The translations under genes were made by a program, and so were the position numbers. From the NCBI GenBank assembly GCA_937901745.1, contig CALGSZ010000155.1, positions 1 through 64,000 on the forward strand: a stretch of DNA of 64,000 nt, in the 5' to 3' direction. The stretch comes from an uncultured Chloroflexota bacterium. Lineage in GTDB: Bacteria; Chloroflexota; Chloroflexia; Thermomicrobiales; UBA6265. Below, one piece after another: positions 1 through 7,983 of the stretch. The stretch's first letter is position 1. Each line of letters starts with the position of its first letter. The notes under the pieces are model-generated. The model made no database searches. It saw only the letters and a program-made list of their open reading frames with translations, and was not told where the DNA came from.

Positions 1-114
1 ACCCAGTCACCCTATCACGGGGATGGGGGCAACGCAAGCGGCCCGTTAGGGTGATATTTCGATTGACACCAGGCAGCGAACGACGGACCCTGGAGCAGCA
101 ACCAGTTCCTTTGG

Positions 115-1662
115 TCACGCGGGCATTTGGCCAAGTCCCAGCGACGCGAGCGCGTGCAGTTCCTCTTTGGCGCTCTCGTAGAGACGCCGGTACACACCGT
201 AGTAGGGTTCGTAAATCTCCCGCTCCTGCGCTTGGGGTTCGAGCCGTTCTGCGATCTGCACCCAGTCGCGGGTGAGGCTTTCGCGGTCAGGGATGATGCC
301 GCTGGCGACACCGGCCAGGAAGGCATCTCCATACGCCGCGCCGACCGTGCGGGCCGGGACATCCTGCGCCACTCCGGTTACATCGGAGACGATCTGCAGC
401 CAGACACGGTTCTTCGCGCCGCCGCCAACCGCGACGAGCCGGCGCGGCTCCGAGCCCATGCCCCGAATCGCCTCGAGGTTGTGCCGGACGCCGAACGCGG
501 TCCCCTCAAGGATCGCCCGATACAGGTGCGCGCGGGTATGGGCAAGCGTCAGCCCGGCAAAGACGCCGCGAGCCATCGGGTCGTTGATCGGCGTTCGCTC
601 CCCGCTGAAGTACGGGAGGCAAACGAGCCCCTGGCAGCCGGGAGGCACCTGCGCCGCGAGGTCGGCGAGCGCCGCGTAGGCATTTGGCCCGCCCTGTGCT
701 TCAGCCGCCAGTTCCGGCGCGCCAAACTCGTCTCGGAACCAGCGAGTCAGCGCGCCAGAGGTCGCCATCCCGCCGGCGACGTCGTAGAGGCCTGGGAAGC
801 AATACCCCGTCGCCCACATCCGCGGGTCGGGAAGCGGCCGATCGGTCACAAGAATGAAGAACATCGTCGTGCCGTACATGACCATCATGTCGCCCGGCGC
901 GACGACTCCGACGCTGACCGCCTCCGCGGCGGCGTCCACGGCGCCGGCCGTCACCGGAGTCCCGGCGCGCAAGCCGGTCTCCGCCGCGGCCTCCGGGGTC
1001 ACCTGGCCAGCGATCTCGTCGGACCACTGCAGACGCGGAAGGCGATCGAGCTCTGTCACCTCATCGGCATAGCGCGCGTCCCACTCGAGGCGGCGAATAT
1101 CAACCAAGGGGATGTAGTAGCTGCCGGTGTGCCGGTCAATGACGTACTCGCCGGTCAGGCGGAGGATCAGATAAGAGCTGGCCGTGATCAGCTTGTGTGC
1201 TTGCTTGTAGATCTCCGGCTCCTGCCGCCGCAGCCAGAGGATCTTCGGGCCGATCGCCTGCGTGGTGAGCGCCATGCCGCCGAGCTCGAAGATTTCCCGC
1301 TCGCCGATCCGCTCATTCAGCCAGGCGATCTCCTCCGTGGCCCTCGTGTCGATACCGTAGAGGATGCCTGGCCGTAGAGGACGCCCATTCCGATCGACCG
1401 GCAGCAGACACGGGCCGATCGCGCTGACCGCGACGGCGCCCACATCGTCCCCGCTGTAGCGGCCGCTCAGCAATTGGCGGCACAGCCCAACGAACCCGCC
1501 CCACCAGACTCGGTCGGGATCGTGCTCGGCCCAGCCAGGCCGGGGAATGCTCAAATCATGCTCGATCGTGCCGCTCGCAAGGACCTCGCCGCTGGGCGTA
1601 CAGAGCACGCCCTTCGCGCTGTAGGTCCCAATATCCACACCAAGGACGAGATCTCCCGCCAT
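115..1662 (-). CDS. FGGY-family carbohydrate kinase
   Basis: Probable sugar kinase that uses ATP to phosphorylate a ketose or polyol in the cytoplasm. The 515-residue product has the usual family length. The N-terminal FGGY domain opens with the phosphate-binding motif DIGTYSAKG (residues 10-18). The second domain carries the candidate catalytic Asp in GAVDAAAEA (Asp243) and the adenosine-binding motif VAVGGGAKN near 410-418. The ATG follows a purine-rich GGAGATGGGAG. It is divergent from the 3-hydroxyacyl-CoA dehydrogenase, and no transporter lies beside it, so the substrate cannot be read from context. Xylulokinase-like is the best subfamily guess; specificity is unproven. Confidence 0.88.
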   Translation of the reverse strand: MAGDLVLGVDIGTYSAKGVLCTPSGEVLASGTIEHDLSIPRPGWAEHDPDRVWWGGFVGLCRQLLSGRYSGDDVGAVAVSAIGPCLLPVDRNGRPLRPGILYGIDTRATEEIAWLNERIGEREIFELGGMALTTQAIGPKILWLRRQEPEIYKQAHKLITASSYLILRLTGEYVIDRHTGSYYIPLVDIRRLEWDARYADEVTELDRLPRLQWSDEIAGQVTPEAAAETGLRAGTPVTAGAVDAAAEAVSVGVVAPGDMMVMYGTTMFFILVTDRPLPDPRMWATGYCFPGLYDVAGGMATSGALTRWFRDEFGAPELAAEAQGGPNAYAALADLAAQVPPGCQGLVCLPYFSGERTPINDPMARGVFAGLTLAHTRAHLYRAILEGTAFGVRHNLEAIRGMGSEPRRLVAVGGGAKNRVWLQIVSDVTGVAQDVPARTVGAAYGDAFLAGVASGIIPDRESLTRDWVQIAERLEPQAQEREIYEPYYGVYRRLYESAKEELHALASLGLGQMPA

Positions 1663-1833
1663 CTCCCATCTCCAAGTCCGACCGGCGCGCGATTCCCGAT
1701 GATACCAAGCCTACGCGCGATACGCGCGGATTTCTGGCAGACTATCGGCGCCAACGACAAACGACCGTGGGAGCGCTTGTGCGCCGCGGCAATGCGAACG
1801 ATCAACGCGACAGCAGGGAAAGGATCTGAACGA

Positions 1834-2754
1834 GTGGGGGCGGAGAGCAACGATCCGGGTATCAACAGAGTGGCGATCATCGGCGCCGGCACCATGGGCG
1901 CGCAGATCGCCTCGCTCACGGCGTTCAGCGGACGGACCGTCACCATCTTCGACGCGAATGCGGCGGCACTCAACCGAGGGCTCGAGAGAGCGCGAACCGA
2001 GATCCTACCCGCGATCGCCGCGGCCGAAATGCTGCCAGGTACGCCGGCCGAGGCCGAGCAGCGCCTTCACCCGGCAACTTCGCTCGGAGAGGCAGTCACG
2101 GACGCGGACCTCGTGATCGAGGCGGTGCGTGAGGATCTCGAGACGAAGCGCGGCGTCTTCGCCGATCTCTCCCGCCTCGCCCCGCGGACAGCCATCCTGG
2201 CGACGAACAGCTCCTCCCTCCCGTCGGCGCCGTTGGCGGAGGTCGTCGAGGGGCCGGAGCGTGTGCTGAACATGCACTTCTTCGCGCCGATCTGGGTCCG
2301 CTCGATGCTCGAGCTAATGAGCAGCGGCCACACCACCGACGAGGTCATTCAGCGCGCACGCTCGTTTGGCCGCTCGCTCGGGCTCGTCACAGCGATCGTC
2401 CGCGGCCAGAGTAAGGGTTTCATCATCAACCGCATCTGGCGAGCGGTAAAGCGAGAGTCGCTGCGCGTGATCGACGAAGGCGTCGCCGATCCGGAGGATG
2501 TCGATAGGCTCTGGATGATCTTCTTCCAGACGAAATACGCGCCGTTCGGGATCATGGACATGGTCGGGCTCGATGTTGTCGCGGACATCGAGGCGTCCTA
2601 TCAGGCGACCACGCTCGATCCGACCGACGTGCCATCGCCGACGCTGCACCGGTTGATCGCCGAAGGCAAGCTCGGCGAGAAATCGGGAGAGGGATTCTAC
2701 AAGCATCCGAATCCGGCGTATCTGCAGCCGGATTTCCTCCGCGGAGAGGATTAG
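1834..2754 (+). CDS. 3-hydroxyacyl-CoA dehydrogenase family protein
   Basis: NAD-dependent oxidation of a 3-hydroxyacyl-CoA or a related 3-hydroxy acid. The Rossmann motif GAGTMG lies about 14 residues from the chosen start. NMHFFAP carries the likely catalytic His, and VIEAVREDLE is typical of the N-terminal domain. The C-terminal 3HCDH_C helical domain begins at GFIINRIWRA. The frame stays open upstream to 1474, but the GTG at 1834 sits 9-10 nt after GGGAAAGGA and just before the nucleotide-binding fold, so it is preferred; an ATG at 1792 is the alternative. The 306-residue length suits the single-function family. L-gulonate or carnitine dehydrogenase relatives share this fold. The EthD-like gene follows 44 nt downstream. 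Confidence 0.85.
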   Translation: MGAESNDPGINRVAIIGAGTMGAQIASLTAFSGRTVTIFDANAAALNRGLERARTEILPAIAAAEMLPGTPAEAEQRLHPATSLGEAVTDADLVIEAVREDLETKRGVFADLSRLAPRTAILATNSSSLPSAPLAEVVEGPERVLNMHFFAPIWVRSMLELMSSGHTTDEVIQRARSFGRSLGLVTAIVRGQSKGFIINRIWRAVKRESLRVIDEGVADPEDVDRLWMIFFQTKYAPFGIMDMVGLDVVADIEASYQATTLDPTDVPSPTLHRLIAEGKLGEKSGEGFYKHPNPAYLQPDFLRGED

Positions 2755-2798
2755 ACGGCGACCGGATCGGAACGCCAAGAAGAAAGGAGCGCGAAGGG

Positions 2799-3122
2799 AT
2801 GTTTGTCGTCGTCTTCTTGGTCAAGCGGAAGCCAGATATGAGCCAGGAAGAATTCGCCAACTACTGGCTGAACGAGCACACGCCGCTTACGGCCAAGGTG
2901 CCGGGCCTGCGCGCGTATCGCTGCTATCCGGCGATTGGCCACCCCGCCGACCAGGCACCGCCCCCCTTCGACGCGGTTGCGATCTGCGCCTTCGACGACG
3001 AGGAAGCCTGGCGCCGCGCTGAAAAGAGCCCGGAGTTCGCCGCCGCGATCGCCGACGCCCCGAACTTTCAAGACACCAAGGCGACGATGGCCCTCTTCGC
3101 GACGGAGCACGTCATCGTCTAA
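2799..3122 (+). CDS. EthD-domain (dimeric alpha-beta barrel) protein
   Basis: A 107-residue protein that matches the EthD ferredoxin-like fold: an N-terminal strand FVVVFLVKRKPDM, then a helix with EEFANYWLNEHTPL, then a second strand and AFDDEEAWRRA. Small proteins of this type act as accessory or degradative components, and some relatives isomerise or decyclise small substrates; the activity here is unknown. The start is backed by GAAAGGAGCGCGAAGGG before the ATG. It is probably co-transcribed with the dehydrogenase upstream. Confidence 0.8.
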   Translation: MFVVVFLVKRKPDMSQEEFANYWLNEHTPLTAKVPGLRAYRCYPAIGHPADQAPPPFDAVAICAFDDEEAWRRAEKSPEFAAAIADAPNFQDTKATMALFATEHVIV

Positions 3123-3159
3123 GCCGTCTCCGCACCACATTCCCTTCTAATCCTCCACG

Positions 3160-3186
3160 TTCGACCCGCCGGAACGTCGGGTCGAA
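3160..3186 (+). terminator. hairpin terminator after the EthD gene
   Basis: A perfect 9-bp stem, TTCGACCCG (3160-3168) with CGGGTCGAA (3178-3186), around a 9-nt loop and followed by ATCTTT. It lies 38 nt after the EthD stop. The U-tract is weak. Confidence 0.6.
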
Positions 3187-3211
3187 ATCTTTCGCGTGCA
3201 TAAACGACAAA

Positions 3212-3231
3212 CGGGCGCCAGATGGCGCCCG
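3212..3231 (-). terminator. intrinsic terminator of the minus-strand MglA/purM unit
   Basis: An 8-bp perfect stem, CGGGCGCC / GGCGCCCG, with an AGAT loop. On the minus strand it is followed by a T-rich stretch (GTTTGTCGTTTA). It lies 25 nt after the MglA-like stop and back-to-back with the plus-strand hairpin at 3160. Confidence 0.75.
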
Positions 3232-3255
3232 CCTGTCGGCCTGGTTGGGGGATCG

Positions 3256-3831
3256 TCACAGTTTGTTCGTGACCAACTTGCAGATCGCGCGCAGCGTCTC
3301 GAAGACGCCATGGCCCGTGACCGCGGTTGCCTCGAACCGTGGCACCCGGATCGTGTTGAGGTAGCGATCGAGGACGGGCACCGGCAGCGCGTTCGGTAGG
3401 TCCATCTTGTTGTATTGCATTACCAGCGGAAAATCGAGGAATCGCTTCCCTTGAGCCGTGATGTTCTGCGCAAGTTCGCGCAGGCTCTGAAGGTTGTCTG
3501 GCAAACGTTCCCGCTGCGCGTCGGCAACGAAGACGACGCCGTCTGCCCCATTGAGCACTGCAATCCGCGTGCGCTCGTAGAGCACCTGGCCCGGCACAGT
3601 GTAGAGATGGAAGCGGATGGTGAAACCATGCACTTTGCCAAGATCGAGCGGGAGAAAGTCGAAGAAGAGCGTGCGCTCGGTCTCAGTGGCGATGGAGAGG
3701 AGATCTCCCTTCGCTCCGGCGGGAATCTTGCTATGGATGTATTGCAGATTCGTCGTCTTTCCGCACAGACCGGGACCGTAGTACACGATCTTCCCGTGAA
3801 TCTCCCGTGCGGCGACGTTGATGAGCGCCAT
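3256..3831 (-). CDS. MglA-like Ras-superfamily GTPase
   Basis: A small cytoplasmic GTPase of the bacterial MglA family, which acts as a molecular switch in polarity or motility in species where it has been studied. The 191-residue protein has the P-loop GPGLCGKTT (about 19-27), a switch II-like segment HLYTVPGQVLYERTR, where MglA proteins have TVPGQ in place of DxxG, and the base-specificity motif NKMD (about 140). Length is normal. It is the last gene of a minus-strand unit, 19 nt after a roadblock-domain gene, which fits a GTPase with an MglB-type GAP partner. Its role here is unknown. Confidence 0.9.
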   Translation of the reverse strand: MALINVAAREIHGKIVYYGPGLCGKTTNLQYIHSKIPAGAKGDLLSIATETERTLFFDFLPLDLGKVHGFTIRFHLYTVPGQVLYERTRIAVLNGADGVVFVADAQRERLPDNLQSLRELAQNITAQGKRFLDFPLVMQYNKMDLPNALPVPVLDRYLNTIRVPRFEATAVTGHGVFETLRAICKLVTNKL

Positions 3832-3850
3832 TGTGCCTTTCCTCAGCCCA

Positions 3851-4420
3851 TCACTTCTCGGTATCGTCCCGGAAGAGAAGGTCGATCGTATCGTTTGCCA
3901 CGCGCATCAAACCCGTATCCTTCATGCGAGGTCGGTTCTTACTCCGCTCGACCGTACGGGCCAGAATTTGCGCAAGATCGAGCGTCGCGCGGCTGCAGAG
4001 CACCTTGACCAATCCAAGGTGCGTGTGCCGGCCGAAAATGACCGAGACGAGCCACTGATCGCCAACCGCCTCGGTGAAGATCTTCTCCTTCGCCCCCTCC
4101 TGGAGGAGCGTCCGGAAGCTGTTCTCCTGGAGAATGCGGGCCACCTCTCGCGTCGATGCATAGGTGCCGGCGATCAAGGCGCCGAGCTGCGTGCGTTGCT
4201 CCGCGTAGCCCTGCCCGGTCCAGACAATGATCTGCCCCGCACGGTCAAGCACCATGCCGCTGATCGCCTGACTGTCACGAATCAGCTGGCGCAACACCGC
4301 CAGAATCGCCTCCACCGTCTCCTCATCGATGATGAGCTGAGACAGGTGTGGATCGAATGATCCGATGGCGGCCGGGGCGAGTCCGCCATGCGTCCTCGGG
4401 GGATGACCTGCATTAGACAT
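3851..4420 (-). CDS. roadblock/LC7-domain protein, MglB-like GAP candidate
   Basis: A 189-residue protein with a roadblock/LC7 core (roughly residues 35-130: HLSQLIIDEETVEAILAVL, ISGMVLDRAGQIIVWTGQG, GALIAGTYASTREVARIL). Roadblock proteins dimerise and bind Ras-like GTPases; MglB is the GTPase-activating partner of MglA. The ATG at 4420 overlaps the purM stop (ATGTCTAA), indicating translational coupling; the frame extends further upstream inside purM, but that part is unlikely to be translated. The C-terminal 50 residues (ATLDLAQILARTVERSKNR) extend beyond a minimal roadblock domain. The MglA-like gene follows directly. Confidence 0.82.
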   Translation of the reverse strand: MSNAGHPPRTHGGLAPAAIGSFDPHLSQLIIDEETVEAILAVLRQLIRDSQAISGMVLDRAGQIIVWTGQGYAEQRTQLGALIAGTYASTREVARILQENSFRTLLQEGAKEKIFTEAVGDQWLVSVIFGRHTHLGLVKVLCSRATLDLAQILARTVERSKNRPRMKDTGLMRVANDTIDLLFRDDTEK

Positions 4421-5579
4421 CGACGGTGCCATCGGTCGTATCCGCCAACCCACGCACGCGAGGGAGCCCCTCGCCATCAGCCGCCACGACCCGGCCGATT
4501 TCAACCGCGCCCGGCAGCGCCTCCAGCGCCTCCCGCGCCCGATCGGCGGGAACGGCCAGTACGAAGCCGATCCCCATGTTCAACGCGCGATATCGCTCCG
4601 CCTGGGGTACGCTGCCCGCCTCGACGAGATAGGTGAAGATCGGATTCGCGGTCCAGGTGCTCGGGTCGATCCACGCCGCCAATCCGTCCGGCAGCATGCG
4701 CGGCACGTTGTCGATTAGGCCGCCGCCGGTGATGTGCGCCATGCCACGCACGAGCCCATCTTGAACGAGCGGCATGACCTTTGAGAAGTACGACGGATGC
4801 GGCCGCATCAGCGCCTCGCCGATCGTCTCCCCACCACCGCCCGGAAGCGGCCGGTCGAGAATCGCGCGATCGCTCGCGGCATCGCCGGTCAGGCCGAGGA
4901 TGTGCCGGGCGAGGCTGTAGCCGTTGGTGTGCAGGCCCGTTGCGGGCAAGCCGATCAGCGCGTCGCCTTCCTGCACCGCTCGCCCGTCAACGAAGGCCTC
5001 CGGCGCGACCTCTCCGACGATGAAGCCGGCGACGTCATACTCGCCAGGCCGGTACAGACCCGGCATCTCCGCCGTCTCTCCGCCGATCAGCGCGAGGCCA
5101 TTTTCCCGGCAGGCCGTGGCCATTCCCCTGACGACAGCTTCGAGGACGGCCCCATCGAGCCGGCCCATCGCGATGTAATCGAGGAAGAAGAGCGGCGTAG
5201 CTCCGCAGGCAAGCACATCGTTGACGCAGTGGTTGACCAGATCCGCGCCCACCCGCGCGTGCGCCTCGCCACCGAGCACGAAGGCGAGCATCAGCTTGGT
5301 GCCGACGCCATCGGCGCTGGCGACGAGCAATCGCTCCGGCCCCGCGGCGATGCGATAGACACCGCCGAAATGCCCGATAGGCGCCGCGGCGTCAGGAGCG
5401 GCGAAGGTGGCATGAGCCAGCGCCTTGATCCGATCGACCGCGGACGTTGCCGCGTCGATATCGACGCCGGCCTCGCGGTAGGTTGCGCCGCGTCGCTGCC
5501 CCTCGTTTGCGATGGAATCGGGCCGTATTTCGGACACCCTCGCGTGCCTCACGGTGTGCAGGCGCTCGTACGTCAGCAA
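4413..5579 (-). CDS. purM: phosphoribosylformylglycinamidine cyclo-ligase (AIR synthetase)
   Basis: Fifth step of de novo purine synthesis: ATP-dependent ring closure of FGAM to AIR. Hallmarks are TYREAGVDIDAA near residue 33, the nucleotide site ASADGVGTKLMLAF, NHCVNDVLACGATPLFFLDY, ALIGGETAEMPG and the C-terminal HITGGGLIDNVPRMLP. The 388-residue frame is about 30 longer than typical at the N-terminus. The TTG at 5579 lies 3 nt after the preceding roadblock stop with GAGGCGG upstream, but internal GTG codons (V10, V15) are also possible starts. It sits between two roadblock genes rather than with other pur genes. Confidence 0.93.
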   Translation of the reverse strand: MLTYERLHTVRHARVSEIRPDSIANEGQRRGATYREAGVDIDAATSAVDRIKALAHATFAAPDAAAPIGHFGGVYRIAAGPERLLVASADGVGTKLMLAFVLGGEAHARVGADLVNHCVNDVLACGATPLFFLDYIAMGRLDGAVLEAVVRGMATACRENGLALIGGETAEMPGLYRPGEYDVAGFIVGEVAPEAFVDGRAVQEGDALIGLPATGLHTNGYSLARHILGLTGDAASDRAILDRPLPGGGGETIGEALMRPHPSYFSKVMPLVQDGLVRGMAHITGGGLIDNVPRMLPDGLAAWIDPSTWTANPIFTYLVEAGSVPQAERYRALNMGIGFVLAVPADRAREALEALPGAVEIGRVVAADGEGLPRVRGLADTTDGTVDV

Positions 5580-5582
5580 CGA

Positions 5583-5948
5583 CTAGGCAGCCGCCTCGGC
5601 AGCCGCCTGATATTGGGCCAGGAACCGGCGAGCTGCCAGCCGCAGGCGACCGAGATTGAGAGCGCCACCTGTCAGCATCACCAGCGTCGCGCCATGGTCG
5701 AGCGGGCAGATAACAACCGTCCCGCCCTGGTACTCGACCGTCAGCATGCGCGGCTCGCCGCGACCGAGCTCGCCGCCAAGCGCGGTCATCATCAGGAATC
5801 CGTCGCCCGCGGTCGCGCAGATCCCTTCTGCGTCGAGTCCTTCAGCGTGATCGGAGGCGACGAGGAGCCCATCAGCGCAGATCGCCGCGAGATCGAGATC
5901 GTTGTCAACTCGCAGCCGCGCCAGCATTTCGGAAAGCACGTCGACCAT
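5583..5948 (-). CDS. roadblock/LC7-domain protein
   Basis: A 121-residue single-domain roadblock/LC7 protein, probably a dimeric regulator of the MglA-like GTPase encoded three genes on. Typical elements are the N-terminal helix VDVLSEMLARLRV, the strand pair AAICADGLLVASD, the central helix EGICATAGDGFLMMTALGGEL and the closing strands RMLTVEYQGGTVVICPL. The ATG is preceded by GAAGAGAGGACACAG. It is the first gene of the unit roadblock - purM - roadblock - MglA. It shows no obvious sequence identity to the second roadblock protein, so it is not a recent duplicate. Confidence 0.85.
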   Translation of the reverse strand: MVDVLSEMLARLRVDNDLDLAAICADGLLVASDHAEGLDAEGICATAGDGFLMMTALGGELGRGEPRMLTVEYQGGTVVICPLDHGATLVMLTGGALNLGRLRLAARRFLAQYQAAAEAAA

Positions 5949-6002
5949 CTGTGTCCTCTCTTCCGACGTCGCATTTGCAGGGGAGCCGTACCCCTCGAGG
6001 CG

Positions 6003-6008
6003 AGTATA
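6003..6008 (-). promoter_or_regulatory. candidate -10 box of the roadblock-purM-MglA unit
   Basis: On the minus strand TATACT (5/6 match) lies 55 nt upstream of the first roadblock ATG. The -35 region 17 nt away (TTCCGG) is poor, so this is a tentative call. Confidence 0.35.
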
Positions 6009-6156
6009 GCGGCGGGTTTGGCTAGCCGGAACGGGGGTAAAGGCCGCGCTCAGCCCTTTTCATACGATAGTCCTAACCGCCGGCCGAACCGCGGAAATTC
6101 GCGGAATACAGGCGCGAGAGCCGTCAAGAGTCAACAGGATGGTCAAGAAGGGGACG

Positions 6157-7425
6157 CTACGCCGCCGTTTCCGGCCGCTCCGCGATCGCCGCGGCGCTTG
6201 CTCCGCTACCCTCCACCGTCACGTACGGCGCGAATGAGCCGACCAGCGAGGCCGGCAGCGCCCCCCGCACGGTCGAGCCCTGCTCGTCGTGGCTTAGCTC
6301 GTCCACACGGCCGTGGCGGTGGAAGCGATCAACGAGGTCGGTGCGGTCGTAGGGAACCCGCAATGTGACGGGAACGAAGTCGCGCTCGGCGGCGAGGAGC
6401 GCATCAATGCGCGCGAGCAGATCGGAGAGCCCTATGCCCTCGAGCGCAGAGATCGGTACCACGTCGGGCGGTAGCGGGAGCGCCGCGGTCACCTGCTCGA
6501 GTGTCGGCAAGCCCGCCGCGCCAAGCCGATCGATCTTGTTGAGCGCGACGATGGTCGGCTTCCCATCCGCTCCCAGCTCTTCGAGGACCCGGTTCACCGT
6601 GTCGGCTTGCTCGACGGCGTTTGGGTGCGTGACATCGAGGACGTGTACGATGACGGCCGCCTCGTTGATCTCTTCCAGCGTTGCCCGGAAGGCAGCGATC
6701 AGCATCGTTGGCAGGTTGTTGATGAAGCCGACCGTGTCTGTCACCAGAATCTCCCGGCCGCCTTCGAGCCGAACGCGCCGCGTGGTCGGATCGAGCGTCG
6801 CGAAGAGCTTGTCCTCAGCGAGCACGTCCGCACCGGTCAACGCGTTGAGGAGCGTGCTCTTGCCCGCGTTCGTGTAACCGACCAGGGCGACGACAGGGAC
6901 CTGGCGCTCCTTGCGATGCTCCCGGTAGAGCTGGCGGTGACGATGCACCTGCCCTAGCTGGTGCTTGATGAAGGCGATCCGCTTACCTAGCTCTCGCCGG
7001 TCGGATTCGAGCTGCGTCTCACCGGGTCCGCGCAGACCGACGCCGCCCACTCCCTGCCGCGAAAGGTGTGTCCACATACCGGTCAGTCGCGGCAGCCGGT
7101 ACTCCAGCTGGGCGAGTTCGACCTGCAGTCGCCCCTCGTGCGTCTGGGCGCGTCGAGCAAAGACATCGAGAATCAGCGCCGTCCGATCGATGATCTTGAC
7201 GTTGAGCGCCTTCTCGAGATTGCGCTGCTGCGCGGGCGTCAGCTCGTCATCAACGATGACGACGTCGTAGCCCAGGTCCTCGCGCAGCGCCTTGATCTCT
7301 TCCAGCTTGCCCTTGCCGACGTAGGTGCCGGAAAGTGGGTGCGGCAACTTCTGGGTGACAGCACCCACCACCTCGACCTCTGCCGTCTCAGCTAAGCGCG
7401 CAAGCTCTTCCAGGGAATCGGTCAC
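6157..7425 (-). CDS. hflX: GTPase HflX, ribosome-associated (N-terminus extends upstream)
   Basis: A translational GTPase that binds the 50S subunit and splits or rescues stalled ribosomes. Features in order: the HflX N-terminal domain with LSGTYVGKGKLEEIKAL and VIVDDELTPAQQRNLE; the glycine-rich RLTGMWTHLSRQG/GGVGLRGPGETQLE linker; the coiled coil; the G domain with GYTNAGKST, DTVGFI and NKID. The coordinates start at GTG 7425, the nearest standard start. Reading in frame upstream gives REHALLVAVDAYGDRWD, which looks like the normal HflX N-terminus, yet there is no ATG, GTG or TTG before an in-frame TAG. An ATT at 7509 has AGAGGT 8 nt upstream. Translation may therefore begin at 7509. Confidence 0.93.
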   Translation of the reverse strand: MTDSLEELARLAETAEVEVVGAVTQKLPHPLSGTYVGKGKLEEIKALREDLGYDVVIVDDELTPAQQRNLEKALNVKIIDRTALILDVFARRAQTHEGRLQVELAQLEYRLPRLTGMWTHLSRQGVGGVGLRGPGETQLESDRRELGKRIAFIKHQLGQVHRHRQLYREHRKERQVPVVALVGYTNAGKSTLLNALTGADVLAEDKLFATLDPTTRRVRLEGGREILVTDTVGFINNLPTMLIAAFRATLEEINEAAVIVHVLDVTHPNAVEQADTVNRVLEELGADGKPTIVALNKIDRLGAAGLPTLEQVTAALPLPPDVVPISALEGIGLSDLLARIDALLAAERDFVPVTLRVPYDRTDLVDRFHRHGRVDELSHDEQGSTVRGALPASLVGSFAPYVTVEGSGASAAAIAERPETAA

Positions 7426-7509
7426 GTCCCAGCGATCGCCGTACGCATCGACGGCGACGAGAAGGGCGTGTTCTCGAGGTTTGTGTGCGGTCGTTGGAGC
7501 CTTCGTAAT

Positions 7510-7983
7510 CGCGGTCTACCTCTATCGCAAATCCACCAAATAGGGAACAACCAAATCAACGCCGGTGCGGTGTTGCGCAGATAAGTATACCGCGAAGCAA
7601 GCGTCGCGGCCGGCGTTGACAGCGGATGCCGCAGGATAGCAGAATCCCTTGAAGGGGGCCGAGCGCCGACGATCGAGACGATTTCAGGGTGGCGCTTCAG
7701 CGCGCGAGTCGGCGCGGGCACCGCCCGCGAGCGAGCGAATCACCGGCGCGTCAGTCTTCCTATTTGTTTGTTCTTGTTGCAGAGCCGCCCAGGCGCGCCT
7801 ATTACCGCGCAAGCGGGCCGTCTGTCTCGTCGCCGTCTCGATGGGAGATGTCCGTAGCCGATCGGCGTTTCGAGAGCGACGGGAGTCAGGCTGCCGAAGC
7901 TGGGGATTACGACGGTTCGACCCGTCCTTGCGCAAACCGCGCCGGACGGGTCAGTTTCTTTCGTCAATGAGGAGGCCGTGATC
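7510..7983. promoter_or_regulatory. divergent hflX/valS region with valS leader
   Basis: About 470 nt without a supported gene. The valS-proximal 300 nt look like a structured leader: AGGGTGG (7686-7692), which recalls a T-box core without its ACC-GCG partner, several GC-rich hairpins, and a terminator with a competing smaller stem just before valS. A tRNA-sensing leader is plausible for an aminoacyl-tRNA synthetase gene, but the canonical T-box sequence is not intact, so the class is left open. Confidence 0.4.
7919..7961 (+). terminator. attenuator hairpin upstream of valS
   Basis: A perfect 9-bp stem, GACCCGTCC (7919-7927) with GGACGGGTC (7944-7952), followed by AGTTTCTTT. It ends 22 nt before the valS start. 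A mutually exclusive stem, GACGG (7911-7915) with CCGTC (7922-7926), could act as antiterminator. This is the usual layout for transcription attenuation of a tRNA synthetase gene. Confidence 0.65.

Noticed and set aside
4797..6368. A 523-codon plus-strand open frame
   Set aside because: Shadow of purM and the first roadblock gene; no family features.
7686..7692. AGGGTGG as a true T-box core
   Set aside because: The following bases do not give ACCGCG, and no matching CGTCCCT-type arm occurs within the normal distance; kept only as a hint in the leader entry.
7914..7923. GGTTCGACCC as a tRNA T-arm
   Set aside because: No acceptor, D or anticodon arms fit around it; it is part of the valS attenuator stems.
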